Positions 17,738 to 27,940 of a stretch of DNA of 64,000 bases are shown one piece after another. A program made the translations under genes and the position numbers. Under the pieces are notes generated by a model. It had not been told where the DNA came from. It made no database searches and was given only the letters and a program-made list of their open reading frames with translations. Origin of the DNA: Bacteriovoracaceae bacterium. GTDB lineage: Bacteria; Bdellovibrionota; Bacteriovoracia; Bacteriovoracales; Bacteriovoracaceae. The stretch covers positions 1 to 64,000 of the forward strand of contig JAFMBV010000006.1 of the NCBI GenBank assembly GCA_017858255.1, read 5' to 3'. Each line of letters opens with the position of its first letter. Position 1 is the first letter of the stretch.

Positions 17738-18481
17738 CTAGCTTCTTGCGCGCATCATTGCCAATTGTCCAAGAGCTGCAAAGGTCGCGATTTCTACTCT
17801 TAATACTGAAGGTCCAAGAAAGACCTTTTGAAAACTTTGTGACTCTAGGAGTTCTTCTTCCTGTGTTGTCCAGCCCCTCTCAGGACCTATGGCGAGTGAA
17901 ATTTGATCTTTAGGAGCTAGGTTGTAGTCCATAAAGGTGTTCTTTGCCTCAAGGGAGAGAATAAAGCGTTTTCCATGGGCCAACTCAATTGCTTCATTAA
18001 GGTTTGAAACAATTGATATATTAGGTCGGTCCGCAAATACAGCACCTTGGGCCAGGCCAAGCTTTGTTAATTGGTGAAGGGACTCTTTTTCAAAAACCTT
18101 ACTGGTAAGGTAACTTTTTTCACTTAGGTCTGCCTTGAAAAAGATAAATTCCCTCACCCCCATGGAGGTGCCATGTTCGATAACCTTCTTTATAGTTGGA
18201 GGCCTTGAGGCGGCAACTAGTAATTGATAAGGTTGAGCGCTTCCGGCCCGAAGAGATTCAACTTCGAGGTGAACCTCATTTTCGATAATGTCCTTGATAG
18301 TGGCCTCGCCAATACCTCTTCCGAGAACGATGACTTTTATTCTAGAATCAACTTCTGCTTTTAGATGAGAGATAATGTGATCTGTGACCTCAGGATCGCG
18401 CAAGACGAATTCACTTTCTTCTTGGGAAGGTACTTCCTCATTTTGGCGTTCTTGTTGGTTTTCTAGGATAACTCGATTCAC
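17738..18481 (-). CDS. rsmE: 16S rRNA m3U1498 methyltransferase
   Basis: SPOUT-class methyltransferase that methylates N3 of U1498 in 16S rRNA. The C-terminal knot is clear: LAIGPERGWTTQEEELLES followed by KVFLGPSVLRVEIATFAALGQL, which forms the SAM-binding trefoil knot. The N-terminal PUA-like part is present (residues 1-80, more diverged). Length 247 is normal. Divergent from the gene at 18558, with an intergenic gap of about 75 bases holding the two start regions. Confidence 0.9.
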   Translation of the reverse strand: MNRVILENQQERQNEEVPSQEESEFVLRDPEVTDHIISHLKAEVDSRIKVIVLGRGIGEATIKDIIENEVHLEVESLRAGSAQPYQLLVAASRPPTIKKVIEHGTSMGVREFIFFKADLSEKSYLTSKVFEKESLHQLTKLGLAQGAVFADRPNISIVSNLNEAIELAHGKRFILSLEAKNTFMDYNLAPKDQISLAIGPERGWTTQEEELLESQSFQKVFLGPSVLRVEIATFAALGQLAMMRARS

Positions 18482-18557
18482 TATAGCTCACTTAAATTAA
18501 GGACTTGAAACACGCCAAGATAGCGGCCACTTGGAAAAACAGCAAGAAAGGAGTCCT

Positions 18558-19382
18558 GTGGTTGATCAATTCTACCTAATTAGGGTGCAGCAGCTGGGTC
18601 TTTCGTGGAGGTTTTTGGAAAAAATCCAAGAATGCTTTCAAGATAGAAATCTTATTTTTATAAGCTTTTGCCCCATTCGCAGACAAAAGGCAGAAGCTCT
18701 TGGAATTCCTTGGGTTCTTAATCCTTTTAATTGGTATTTATGGGGTGAAGTTGAGGCCCCAATTATTTGGTGGGATCAATGGCCAAGTTTCGCCGCGAAC
18801 CAATATGAACCTATGCGGCAACACTTCAGGGGAACCCAGGGGATTCATTATTTTTATCAATCCTTTTCATTAAAAAAGGAAGAATATATTTTTGAAAAGT
18901 CCTTTGGAGATTGGCAGCTCCTGCAGAGTCTTTATAAAGAGAAGGTTCCTATAATTCCTATTGTTTCTAATCCGTTGCTTATTTTAAAGCGCTACGAGGG
19001 AGAGGATCGTCGAGGACTCATTTTGAAAGATCCACGACGTTGGCCAAAAGAGAGCGGCCAAGAGCTTTTTATTCCCTTTTGTCTTTGGCGCCATTCCTCC
19101 TGTTTAGCTCTTGCAGGGCGCCACAGGGTACTCCTTGTAGCGGCAACGCCTCTTAAATCTTGGCATCATTGGTGTCTATGGGAAACCATTCTTGCTTGGC
19201 TTCTTTCAGGACAGCTTCAGCCCGATTTGCTAGGGTGGTGGAGTGAAAACAAAAATAGAGGGAATCCTCACGCGAAAGATTCCTTTTCAGGAAAGGCACG
19301 TCATTGGCACGCTTCTATTAAGGAGTGGTCGCTCTCTCTCTGTACTATTTTACGGCGGACAAGGTGGTGGAAAGAAGCATAA
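18558..19382 (+). CDS. Hypothetical tryptophan-rich protein overlapping recO
   Basis: An unrecognised 274-residue protein. The GTG at 18558 has a strong Shine-Dalgarno (AAAGGAG, 4 bases away), better than the TTG at 18531. It is rich in Trp, Arg and aromatic residues and has no signal peptide. The last 46 codons (19243-19382) lie in another frame over the start of recO; that tail is Arg/Trp/Ser-rich and looks like read-through of a lost stop codon rather than conserved protein. The gene may end near LLGWWSE in relatives. Confidence 0.5.
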   Translation: MVDQFYLIRVQQLGLSWRFLEKIQECFQDRNLIFISFCPIRRQKAEALGIPWVLNPFNWYLWGEVEAPIIWWDQWPSFAANQYEPMRQHFRGTQGIHYFYQSFSLKKEEYIFEKSFGDWQLLQSLYKEKVPIIPIVSNPLLILKRYEGEDRRGLILKDPRRWPKESGQELFIPFCLWRHSSCLALAGRHRVLLVAATPLKSWHHWCLWETILAWLLSGQLQPDLLGWWSENKNRGNPHAKDSFSGKARHWHASIKEWSLSLCTILRRTRWWKEA

Positions 19383-20046
19383 GGCCTCCACTTTGGAGCT
19401 AGGCTATATGATGAAAGTCGAGCTTGGTCACACTCGCTCTACCAGTGATCTTCACCGGGCCAAGGAATGGTTACCTCTTTGGAGCTATGAGCACATTCGC
19501 CTAAATCATCGCGCCTTTTCTTTGATGTGCTTATTTCTAGAGATCATGTCTAATATTAGTCCTGAAGAAAGTTTACACGATAGCCATAGTGAGTTTGATG
19601 ACACGATGGAGGGACTGTTTCGAGTGCTCAGTAATGCCGTCGTACACCTTGAAGAGAGAACCAAGGTAAAGAAGTGTGATCCTTATAGTGAATTAACTAT
19701 TTTCTTAGGGAAGCTCCTTATTGAGCAGGGTGTGTTTCCCATTCGCGATAACTGCACCTTTTGTGATTGCCCTTTAGAAAAGTTAGCTCAAATTTATTTG
19801 GTAACTGATCACGGAGGATTTTCTTGTGGTGAGTGCACGACTCAAATTGAAGGTGCTGTCACGAGTTCTTCAAGAGAGGGACGTGAGCTTTGGGAGCTTT
19901 TGGGAAGTGTGGCGAATCAGCGTTACCAGGAGCTTAATGAGCTTAAGTTGGAAAACCGGGATGTTGTTCATACCCTCTTAAATTATTTCTATTATCAGTT
20001 TCAGTTTCAACCCCATAACTTTAAAAGTTTGAAGATGGTCTTATGA
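19243..20046 (+). CDS. recO: DNA repair protein RecO
   Basis: RecF-pathway mediator that binds DNA and anneals strands. The N-terminal OB fold is recognisable (KIEGILTRKIPFQERHVIG, LSVLFYGGQGGGKKH), then a helical domain and a zinc-finger-like segment with CTFCDCPL and FSCGECT (about 185-215), the usual RecO pattern. Length 267 is normal. The GTG start sits 140 bases inside the previous gene; the OB fold would be lost with any later start, so the overlap is real. Confidence 0.85.
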   Translation: MKTKIEGILTRKIPFQERHVIGTLLLRSGRSLSVLFYGGQGGGKKHKASTLELGYMMKVELGHTRSTSDLHRAKEWLPLWSYEHIRLNHRAFSLMCLFLEIMSNISPEESLHDSHSEFDDTMEGLFRVLSNAVVHLEERTKVKKCDPYSELTIFLGKLLIEQGVFPIRDNCTFCDCPLEKLAQIYLVTDHGGFSCGECTTQIEGAVTSSSREGRELWELLGSVANQRYQELNELKLENRDVVHTLLNYFYYQFQFQPHNFKSLKMVL

Positions 20047-20087
20047 TTTTTGACATTGAGTGTCTTTAATCTTTAGAATTGGAATAT

Positions 20088-21797
20088 ATGTTTGATCTCG
20101 TTCGTTTTAAACTCTACCCCTACATTGCGCCTCATAAGAGGCGAGCTCTAGGGGCCATTCTTTTATCTTTTGCTCTCGCCGCAATTGGCGGGGCTCAAGT
20201 TTCATTGGTTAAGCCACTTTTTGATAGAGGCTTAAGTGCGAGCGCAAGTCGAGAAGACGCTTTGATTCTCGCACTTCAGTTGTTGGCACTAGGACTACTT
20301 AACTTTCCCTGTCGTTTCTTTCACTTTTATTGGTTGCGCTATATTATGGATCGCGCGACCTGCTCGGTTCGTGAGGAAATTTTTTCAAAGCTTATGAGAC
20401 TACCGGCCAGCTTTTTTGGAAAAAGCAAACAAGGTGATCTAATTTCCCATATTTTAAATGACACGAATATATTTGCCCAAGGCTTTAAGGCAACGATTGA
20501 TCTTATCAGAGAACCTCTAAAGGCCGTCGTTTATTTGAGCATGGCCTTTTGGGCCGACTGGCAATTAACAATTATCATTTTTGTTTTAGCGCCTTTTCTC
20601 ATCACAATCTTTGGTGTCAGTGGCAGAAAAGTAAAAAAGAATCAGGGTGATATTCAAAGAGAGCAAGGGGAACTTACCCACAGCATTGCTGAGGGAATCA
20701 GTGCTCATAAAATTACAAAAGCTTTTAATTTACAAAATTTTGTCTTTAGTCGTTTTGCAAAGACTCAAAAGAGTTTCTTTACGGCACAAATGAGAACGAC
20801 TTTTGTAGAGGAGATGGCCCATCCTTTCGTTGAAGTTATTGGTGCCATGGCCTTTGCTGGAGTGATTGTTTTTGCTCATCATCGTATTCAAATTGGAGAG
20901 ACAACAATAGGAGAGTTCATCTCTTTCATTGCTGCTTTGGCCCTTTTTATGGATCCGATTCGAAAATTTTCTCAGGCAAATGTTAAACTCTCTCAAGCGC
21001 AAGCGGCCAGTGAACGAATTCACAAACTTTTAGATACTCCTGAAGAAGTTGATCAAGGTCTTATTTCTGAAGCGGAGTTTTCTGAAGGAATTATTGTTGA
21101 GGGACTAAAGTTTTCTTATGGCGAAGGTGATGTCATTAAGAACCTTAATTTAAAAGTTAATAAGGGTGAGAAAATTGCTCTTGTGGGACTCTCTGGCTCA
21201 GGTAAGTCGACCCTCATAAATTTACTTCTAGGTCTCTATCCTTTTAGTGAAGGAAGAGTACTGATCGATGGTAAGCCTTTACAAGACTACAGTCTTCATG
21301 GGCTTCGCAGTTTCTTTGGTCTTGTCAGCCAAGATATCTTTCTTTTTAACGATACGATTCTTAATAATTTGTGCTTAGGAAAAAACTTTAGTGATGAGCA
21401 AATTGCTGAGGCGTTAAATGTTGCCTACTGTGATGAGTTTATCAATAAGCTTCCTGATGGTCTTGAGACGATTGTTGGGGATCGAGGCACCCGCTTATCA
21501 GGTGGTCAGCAGCAAAGGATCACTATTGCTCGTGCCTATCTTCAAGAGAGTCCTATCCTTCTTTTTGATGAGGCGACTTCTGCTCTTGATAATGAATCAG
21601 AAAAAGTTGTTCAAAAAGCTCTTGAAAACCTCGCTGGTCATAAAACGGTTATCGCGGTTGCTCATCGTCTGTCGACGATTCAAGATTACGACCGAATCTA
21701 CGTTCTTCATGAAGGTTCTTTAGTTGAAGAGGGAACTCATAAGGAACTTTGTGCTCTTGGCGGAGAGTACGCAAAACTCTATGAACTCTCTCAATAG
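20088..21797 (+). CDS. MsbA-like lipid A/lipid ABC exporter
   Basis: Half-size ABC exporter, 569 residues. An N-terminal six-helix membrane domain (1-310) is followed by a nucleotide-binding domain with Walker A GLSGSGKST, signature LSGGQQQR, Walker B ILLFDEATSALD and the H-loop AVAHRLST. Length and domain order match MsbA, which flips lipid A-core, but other lipid or drug exporters look alike. Start at ATG 20088; the TTG at 20079 lacks a ribosome site. It ends 2 bases before the convergent protease gene. Confidence 0.8.
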   Translation: MFDLVRFKLYPYIAPHKRRALGAILLSFALAAIGGAQVSLVKPLFDRGLSASASREDALILALQLLALGLLNFPCRFFHFYWLRYIMDRATCSVREEIFSKLMRLPASFFGKSKQGDLISHILNDTNIFAQGFKATIDLIREPLKAVVYLSMAFWADWQLTIIIFVLAPFLITIFGVSGRKVKKNQGDIQREQGELTHSIAEGISAHKITKAFNLQNFVFSRFAKTQKSFFTAQMRTTFVEEMAHPFVEVIGAMAFAGVIVFAHHRIQIGETTIGEFISFIAALALFMDPIRKFSQANVKLSQAQAASERIHKLLDTPEEVDQGLISEAEFSEGIIVEGLKFSYGEGDVIKNLNLKVNKGEKIALVGLSGSGKSTLINLLLGLYPFSEGRVLIDGKPLQDYSLHGLRSFFGLVSQDIFLFNDTILNNLCLGKNFSDEQIAEALNVAYCDEFINKLPDGLETIVGDRGTRLSGGQQQRITIARAYLQESPILLFDEATSALDNESEKVVQKALENLAGHKTVIAVAHRLSTIQDYDRIYVLHEGSLVEEGTHKELCALGGEYAKLYELSQ

Positions 21798-21798
21798 C

Positions 21799-22779
21799 CT
21801 AGTTTAAATAAGGCGCTAAAAGCTTTAAGAACTCAGGGCTAAATTTTTGAATATGCATACCATTGTTCCAGTCTTCTTCCTGAATTCCATTACTACAGCG
21901 CTTGCCCGTAGTATTGCATAGATTCCAACGATCACAATCAGCTGATTTATCGACGTAAAAGTCAGCATTTCCTCGCACTAAAATTCCTACTGCTTCACCC
22001 TGATCATTCAGAACAGGAGAGCCACTGTTGCCACCAACAGCATCTAGGTTTGCTTCAAAATATTGAGGGCCCTTCCTCATATTCTGAACAAAAGCGCTAC
22101 CGGCGTACTTTAGAGGAAGTCCGGAGGGAAAGCCCATAATGTGAACAGGCATGCTTGGAGTAATAGTTTTCTTTGAAATTTTAAAATGATGGCGCTTTGG
22201 GTATTTCGTTTTTAGGCGAATGAGAGCGAAGTCCATTCTATTTTCATCCTCTCCCGTGTTTTCAGCAAAGAGGACCTCTTGGCAGTTTGCTAGGTTTTCT
22301 TTTGGTAAAATACTAAGGATGTCTTGGTTAGCTTCCTTTAAGAAATAATCAAAGAGCCAGTTGAAATCACTACACATGGCGGTTACTTCATTTCTGGCAC
22401 TTCCGGCGTTTACCATGCAATGACCTGCAGTAAGAAAGAGGTCTTCACTGATAAGAAATCCGGTACAGGAAATCATTGATGTTACTTGTCCTGCAAATTT
22501 TTCCGAAGGGCATAGAGCATAATGATCTGTCATGGTGGGAAAATCTAGCTTAAGAAGGTTTCCGATCTCCTCTACAAAAAAGGGCGAAGTCCAACTCCCT
22601 ACACCACTGGCCATATTTTTAAATTTCATGGGCATTTGGTAGAAGTCTCGACGATTGTCACTGGCAAAAATCGCCTTTGGATCTTCTGGAATAAGGATAT
22701 TTTTCGCTTTCACAATCGCCAAAGAAGGGTTGGAAATTAGGATTATCGACACTATTTTTAGGATATTTGATAAGTTCAT
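21799..22779 (-). CDS. Secreted trypsin-like serine protease
   Basis: An S1-fold protease with the triad in three visible blocks: His in FLTAGHCMVN, Asp in MDFALIRLKT and Ser in GNSGSPVLNDQG. The N-terminus from the ATG at 22779 is a signal peptide (NLSNILKIVSIILISNPSLA). Earlier in-frame ATGs exist but leave 14 charged residues before it. Several cysteine pairs (CTGFLISED, CDRWNLCNTTGKRC) suggest disulphides. It is exported, so it may be one of the degradative enzymes a predatory or scavenging lifestyle uses; that is inference. 326 residues. Confidence 0.85.
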   Translation of the reverse strand: MNLSNILKIVSIILISNPSLAIVKAKNILIPEDPKAIFASDNRRDFYQMPMKFKNMASGVGSWTSPFFVEEIGNLLKLDFPTMTDHYALCPSEKFAGQVTSMISCTGFLISEDLFLTAGHCMVNAGSARNEVTAMCSDFNWLFDYFLKEANQDILSILPKENLANCQEVLFAENTGEDENRMDFALIRLKTKYPKRHHFKISKKTITPSMPVHIMGFPSGLPLKYAGSAFVQNMRKGPQYFEANLDAVGGNSGSPVLNDQGEAVGILVRGNADFYVDKSADCDRWNLCNTTGKRCSNGIQEEDWNNGMHIQKFSPEFLKLLAPYLN

Positions 22780-22958
22780 ACCTAATGCGTACCTATAAGT
22801 ATGAAGCCTGCCCATGTACATGAGTTGAGTTTGTAATCTTTACTTTGAATTCTTGCTATTGCGCAGTGTCTAAACTGCAGGTTCTCATGCCCTTAATCTT
22901 TTACCTTTTTGCCCTTTAAGGTATAGTTCCGCTAGATCATCAAATTTAGGAGAGCAGT

Positions 22959-24284
22959 GTGTCAGAAAGTAATTTGAAGTCGATGGGCGACCTTTCAAGC
23001 CTATGTAAGCGCCGTGGTTTTTTATTTCAAAGTTCAGAAATTTATGGAGGTGTAGGTGGCTGTTACGACTACGGACCTTTGGGGATTGAACTTAAGAAAA
23101 ATCTCCAAAATCGCTGGTGGAAATCCATGACTTACAGAGAAGATGTTGTAGGTATTGATTCTTCAATTCTGATGAACCCAATGGTTTGGAAAGCTTCGGG
23201 TCACGTTGATGGATTTAGTGATCCGATGGTTGATTGTAAAGAATGTAAGAATCGTTTTCGTGCTGATAAAATTGATACAAGTAAGCCGTGCCCAAATTGT
23301 GGAACAAAAGAGAAGTTTACTGAACCACGAGATTTTAATTTGATGTTTAAAACCCAAATGGGTCCAGTTGAAGATACTTCTTCCACTGTTTATCTACGAC
23401 CAGAAACGGCTCAAGGAATTTTCACAAACTTTCAAAATGTTCAGTCCTCACTACGAATGAAGCTTCCTTTTGGTATTGCCCAAGTGGGGAAGGCCTTTCG
23501 TAATGAAATTACTCCAGGTAACTTTATTTTTAGAATGCGTGAATTCGAACAAATGGAAATGCAATATTTTGTAAAACCCGGAACTCAAAGTGAAGCCTTC
23601 GAGAAATGGCAAGAAACAAGATTGGCCTGGCACCTCGCCAATGGTATTCGCAAAGAAAAACTGCGTTGGCATGAGCATAAGGGAACCGAGTTGGCACACT
23701 ATGCTGATCGCGCTTTCGATATTGAGTATGAATTTCCTCAGGGATGGGACGAGATGGAGGGGATCCACTCTCGTACGGATTTCGATCTTGGCCGTCATGA
23801 AGAATTCTCTGGGAAGTCTCAAAAGTACGTCGATCAAACTGACGGTAATAAAAAATATATTCCATATGTTGTTGAAACATCTGTTGGTCTAGACCGTTGT
23901 ACTTTATCCATCATGTGCGATGCCTACCGTAAAGAGTTTGAAGGAGATAAGGAAAAGGAACGTGTGGTTCTTAAGCTTGACCCTAAGGTCGCTCCTATAA
24001 AAGTAGCAGTTCTACCTCTTATGAAAAAAGATGGATTAGAAGAAAAGGCCCGTAACCTTTTTCAAGATCTTCAGCAAGACTATATGTCTGAGTTTGATGT
24101 TGCTGGCTCTATTGGTAAACGCTATCGTCGCCAAGATGAGATTGGAACTCCCTATTGTGTGACTATTGATTACGACACATTAGAAGATGGAACGGTAACC
24201 ATTCGGGACCGAGATGCTATGACACAAGAACGAGTTCCGATGGAAAATGTCGCGGGATACTTAAGAGATAAATTAAAGTTTTAA
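22959..24284 (+). CDS. glyS: Glycyl-tRNA synthetase, single-chain type
   Basis: Class II glycyl-tRNA synthetase of the alpha2 type. Visible are the N-terminal [16 protein letters not shown], motif-type blocks ([25 protein letters not shown]) and a zinc-binding segment with CKEC and CPNC (about 88-106). The C-terminal anticodon-binding domain follows ([12 protein letters not shown]...). At 441 residues it is the short eukaryote-like form rather than the bacterial alpha/beta heterotetramer. GTG start. ppdK begins 11 bases after the stop, so the two may be co-transcribed. Confidence 0.92.
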   Translation: MSESNLKSMGDLSSLCKRRGFLFQSSEIYGGVGGCYDYGPLGIELKKNLQNRWWKSMTYREDVVGIDSSILMNPMVWKASGHVDGFSDPMVDCKECKNRFRADKIDTSKPCPNCGTKEKFTEPRDFNLMFKTQMGPVEDTSSTVYLRPETAQGIFTNFQNVQSSLRMKLPFGIAQVGKAFRNEITPGNFIFRMREFEQMEMQYFVKPGTQSEAFEKWQETRLAWHLANGIRKEKLRWHEHKGTELAHYADRAFDIEYEFPQGWDEMEGIHSRTDFDLGRHEEFSGKSQKYVDQTDGNKKYIPYVVETSVGLDRCTLSIMCDAYRKEFEGDKEKERVVLKLDPKVAPIKVAVLPLMKKDGLEEKARNLFQDLQQDYMSEFDVAGSIGKRYRRQDEIGTPYCVTIDYDTLEDGTVTIRDRDAMTQERVPMENVAGYLRDKLKF

Positions 24285-24295
24285 AGGCCAAGATT

Positions 24296-26959
24296 ATGAC
24301 GAAATGGGTGTACAGCTTTAGCGCTGAAAATACTGAAGGAAATAGGGAAATGAAACCCTTGCTAGGTGGCAAGGGTGCTAATCTGGCTGAGATGAGCTCA
24401 TTGGGCCTACCAGTTCCTCCTGGTTTTACGGTTACTACCGAAGCTTGCTTGGATTACGATAAAAGTGGTCAAAAAATAAATGATGAAATCAGCTCTCAAG
24501 TGAGAGAGGCCTTAGAGCAAGTTGAGAAAGTAACGGGAAAGTCATTTGGTGATGATGAAAATCCTCTTCTCTTTTCTGTTCGCTCAGGGGCCCGTGCTTC
24601 CATGCCCGGAATGATGGACACCGTTTTAAACCTGGGCATGAATGATAATTCAGTGCAGGGCCTGGCAAAACAGACGGGAAATCCTCGCTTTGCATGGGAC
24701 AGCTACCGTCGCTTTATTCAAATGTACGCCAATGTCGTAATGGGCTTCAATGTTTCCATGCTTGAGGCAACACTTGAGGATTTGAAAGAAGCAAGAGGCG
24801 TAAAAGAAGATACCGAGCTTACGTCAGAAGATTGGCAAGAGCTTATCGTTGTTTATAAGAAAATCATCTTAGAAGAGACGGGCAAGACCTTTCCAACAAG
24901 TCCTATGGATCAGCTTTGGCAAGCAGTTGCCGCCGTATTTGGTTCTTGGAATAATCCACGGGCCATAAAGTACCGTGAAATAAATGACATTCCTCATGAG
25001 TGGGGAACGGCAGTTAACGTGCAGTCTATGGTCTTTGGAAATATGGGCGAAGAATCAGGCACAGGTGTTTGTTTCACGCGTGACCCAAGTACCGGTAAAA
25101 AAGTATTCTTTGGGGAATACCTCATGAATGCTCAGGGTGAGGATGTTGTGGCGGGGATTAGAACGCCCGCACCTATTAATGAATATTCAAAAAATGAATC
25201 CAATAAAAAGCTAAAGACCTTAGAGGAAGTGCAATCATCTTCCTATAATACTCTTGTTGATATTTATCAAAAGCTTGAAGCGCACTATAAAGACATGCAA
25301 GATATCGAGTTTACTATTGAAAATGCGAAGCTTTATATCCTTCAAACAAGAAATGGAAAAAGGACAGCTGCAGCGGCAATTACTATTGCTGCGGACTTAG
25401 TGACAGAGGGAATCCTCAGTAAGAAAGAGGCCATCTTAAGAATTAATCCTGAAGATCTAAATCAGCTACTTCATCCGCGCTTAGACCCGAATGCCAAAAC
25501 TCAATTATTAGCTTCTGGCCTGCCCGCTTCTCCTGGAGCAGCGTCTGGCACGATATGTTTTTCCTCTGAGGCAGCATCCTTGAAGGCTGAAAATGGCATT
25601 AAAGTTTTGTTGGTTAGGCAAGAGACTTCTCCCGAAGATATTTCGGGTATGGTTGCGGCTCAAGGAATTTTAACAGCGAGAGGTGGAATGACTTCTCATG
25701 CTGCTGTTGTTGCAAGAGGGATGGGCAAGCCTTGTGTGGCCGGCTGTTCTGACATGACCATTAACTATGCTGAACAAACAGTAAAAATTGGTAGTGAAAC
25801 ATTTAAAGAAGGTGACCCTCTAACCATAGATGGGGCCACTGGTGAAATAATGAAAGGTATTGTCCCTACAATCTCTGCCAAAATTAGTGAGGAGTTTGCT
25901 TCTTTTATGAGATGGGCGGATGAATTTAGAACATTAGGTGTGCGAACGAATGCTGATAACCCCGAGGATACAGAGGTCGCTCTAAAATTTGGTGCAGAGG
26001 GGATTGGTCTATGTCGAACGGAGCATATGTTCTTTGCGCCTGAGAGAATTTTAGCTGTGAGAGAAATGATTTTCTCTCAAACACTCGAGGAAAGAGAGAA
26101 GGCCTTAACGAAAATTCTTCCTTTTCAGAAATCTGATTTTGAGGCGATCTTTAGGAAAATGAAAGGCAAGCCGGTAAATATTCGTCTTTTAGATCCTCCT
26201 CTTCATGAATTTCTTCCTCATCATAAAGATGAAAAGCTTGAATTGGCTGAATATTTAAAGATAAGTCTTGAAGAAGTTGAAGCTCGTGCTGAAAAGCTTC
26301 ATGAATTTAATCCTATGTTGGGACATCGTGGTTGTCGTTTAGCTGTTACTTATCCTGAAATTTATAAAATGCAAGTAAGAGCAATAGCCGAAGCCGCTGT
26401 TGTTGTTGTTGTTGAAGAAGGCATTGATGTATTGCCTGAAATTATGATTCCTTTAGTTGGTCTCTCTGGAGAGTTGAAATTTCTAAGAGGGGAAGTCGAA
26501 GAAGTTTTAAAAGCTGTCTGGAAAGAAAAAGGAAAAGAAGTTAATACAAAAATTGGAACTATGATTGAGCTGCCACGCGCAGCCATTACGGCCGCAGAGA
26601 TAGCCAAGCATGCTGATTTTTTCTCTTTTGGAACCAATGATCTTACTCAAACAACTTATGGTCTATCTCGTGATGACTCTGGGAAGTTTTTACCGGAATA
26701 TCAGAGACGTGAGCTAATGCGCCACGATCCTTTCGTTGCCTTGGACCAAGAAGGTGTAGGCTTCTTAGTAACTCATGCTGTTAGAGAGGGAAGAAAAACT
26801 AACTCATCTATGCATATGGGTATTTGTGGTGAGCATGGTGGAGAACCAAGTTCAATAGACTTTTGTCATCGTGCAGGTTTGGATTATGTTAGTTGTTCAC
26901 CTTTTAGAGTACCGATTGCTCGTTTAGCAGCGGCTCAATCTGCCCTTAAGAACAGTTGA
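24296..26959 (+). CDS. ppdK: Pyruvate, phosphate dikinase
   Basis: Interconverts pyruvate, ATP and phosphate with phosphoenolpyruvate, AMP and diphosphate. The N-terminal ATP-grasp domain (GGKGANLAEM, then VRSGARASMPGMMDTVLN) precedes the swivelling phosphohistidine domain (GGMTSHAAVVARGMGKPC, the active His in TSHAA) and the C-terminal PEP/pyruvate barrel (GFCRTEH-like GLCRTEHMFF, LPEIMIPLVG, SFGTNDLTQTTYG, CGEHGG). Length 887 is normal. Allows gluconeogenic or reversible PEP supply. Its stop overlaps the next start as TTGA. Confidence 0.95.
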   Translation: MTKWVYSFSAENTEGNREMKPLLGGKGANLAEMSSLGLPVPPGFTVTTEACLDYDKSGQKINDEISSQVREALEQVEKVTGKSFGDDENPLLFSVRSGARASMPGMMDTVLNLGMNDNSVQGLAKQTGNPRFAWDSYRRFIQMYANVVMGFNVSMLEATLEDLKEARGVKEDTELTSEDWQELIVVYKKIILEETGKTFPTSPMDQLWQAVAAVFGSWNNPRAIKYREINDIPHEWGTAVNVQSMVFGNMGEESGTGVCFTRDPSTGKKVFFGEYLMNAQGEDVVAGIRTPAPINEYSKNESNKKLKTLEEVQSSSYNTLVDIYQKLEAHYKDMQDIEFTIENAKLYILQTRNGKRTAAAAITIAADLVTEGILSKKEAILRINPEDLNQLLHPRLDPNAKTQLLASGLPASPGAASGTICFSSEAASLKAENGIKVLLVRQETSPEDISGMVAAQGILTARGGMTSHAAVVARGMGKPCVAGCSDMTINYAEQTVKIGSETFKEGDPLTIDGATGEIMKGIVPTISAKISEEFASFMRWADEFRTLGVRTNADNPEDTEVALKFGAEGIGLCRTEHMFFAPERILAVREMIFSQTLEEREKALTKILPFQKSDFEAIFRKMKGKPVNIRLLDPPLHEFLPHHKDEKLELAEYLKISLEEVEARAEKLHEFNPMLGHRGCRLAVTYPEIYKMQVRAIAEAAVVVVVEEGIDVLPEIMIPLVGLSGELKFLRGEVEEVLKAVWKEKGKEVNTKIGTMIELPRAAITAAEIAKHADFFSFGTNDLTQTTYGLSRDDSGKFLPEYQRRELMRHDPFVALDQEGVGFLVTHAVREGRKTNSSMHMGICGEHGGEPSSIDFCHRAGLDYVSCSPFRVPIARLAAAQSALKNS

Positions 26960-27858
26960 AAGACAGAGCACGGAAAATCATATTAGCGAGTTGGCCTGCT
27001 CAAGATTTTGATCATTTGGGCCTATGTTTTTTTAATCTGAAGTCGGGAGAGAAGGATTTTCTTGAGTTTCATCAAGGTGTTGAGAAATCTCTTGAAAATT
27101 TTTATTTTGATCTTGCTAGTATTACCAAAGCAATGACTATGGGGGCTTTGGCCACCATGAACCCGAGCTTATTTGAAGGCGATAAACGCCTTTTACTAGA
27201 GCATAGGGGAGGTCTTCCTCGTTGGGCAATACTTGGTAAGAAGTCTTGGCAGGAAACTGTTCTTAAATTTCCCATTAAAGATTCTTCAACGGAATATTCT
27301 GATTTATCTATGTTGCGCCTGATGCTTATGATTGAAGAGCAAGAGGGAAAAAATCTTAAAGACTTGGTAAGTGGTTATTGGCATAAGGAGCTTTGCTTTT
27401 GGAAAGACATGCCAGCACATGCTATTTGCCCAGATACAGGTTTTAGGCAGAGGGAAGTTATCAACGGTGAAGTCAATGACGATAACTGTTTTAAGATAAA
27501 TCGCTTTTGTTCCCATGCAGGCCTTTTTGGAACCCTTACTGGAACTATTGAAAGTCTCTTTAATTTGGAAAATCAATACGGCCTCTTGAAACACATGAGT
27601 CGATCTTTTAAAGAGTCGAGGGTAGAGCGTTACCTCTATGGTTGGGACACTGTTGAAGACCCTAACGTTTCTTTAGCAGGAGTTGGTTGCCCTTCTCATA
27701 CCTTTGGTCACTTGGGCTTTACTGGCACAAGTGTTTGGATCGATGCAGATTCAGGAAAGGGCTGGTGTTTACTCACAAATTCTACCAAGAAATACTGGTA
27801 CCATCGCCAAGAGCTGACTAAGCTAAGACAGTCCCTTGGTGCCCTTCTTTGGCAGTAA
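26956..27858 (+). CDS. Beta-lactamase-fold serine hydrolase-like protein
   Basis: A cytoplasm-predicted 300-residue member of the class C beta-lactamase/PBP fold. Evidence is the SxxK motif SITK inside FDLASITKAMT (residues 55-60), a Tyr motif YSD at about 115, and the HxGFTGT motif HLGFTGTSVWID near the end. No signal peptide is seen, and the fold appears shortened versus AmpC (about 360). The TTG start overlaps the ppdK stop. It could be an esterase or peptidase-like hydrolase; the substrate is unknown. Confidence 0.7.
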   Translation: MKDRARKIILASWPAQDFDHLGLCFFNLKSGEKDFLEFHQGVEKSLENFYFDLASITKAMTMGALATMNPSLFEGDKRLLLEHRGGLPRWAILGKKSWQETVLKFPIKDSSTEYSDLSMLRLMLMIEEQEGKNLKDLVSGYWHKELCFWKDMPAHAICPDTGFRQREVINGEVNDDNCFKINRFCSHAGLFGTLTGTIESLFNLENQYGLLKHMSRSFKESRVERYLYGWDTVEDPNVSLAGVGCPSHTFGHLGFTGTSVWIDADSGKGWCLLTNSTKKYWYHRQELTKLRQSLGALLWQ

Positions 27859-27925
27859 TTATAGCTGCTTAGATGTTATTCTCAAGTCTTTTACTCAAGT
27901 ACCGATAAGCTCTTATTAAAGAACT

Positions 27926-27931
27926 TATAAT
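27926..27931 (+). promoter_or_regulatory. Putative -10 box of the Fic lipoprotein gene
   Basis: A perfect TATAAT ten bases before the ATG at 27941, preceded by TTAAAGAACT. The short distance would give an almost leaderless transcript. No clear -35. Confidence 0.4.
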
Positions 27932-27940
27932 AGGTATTTT

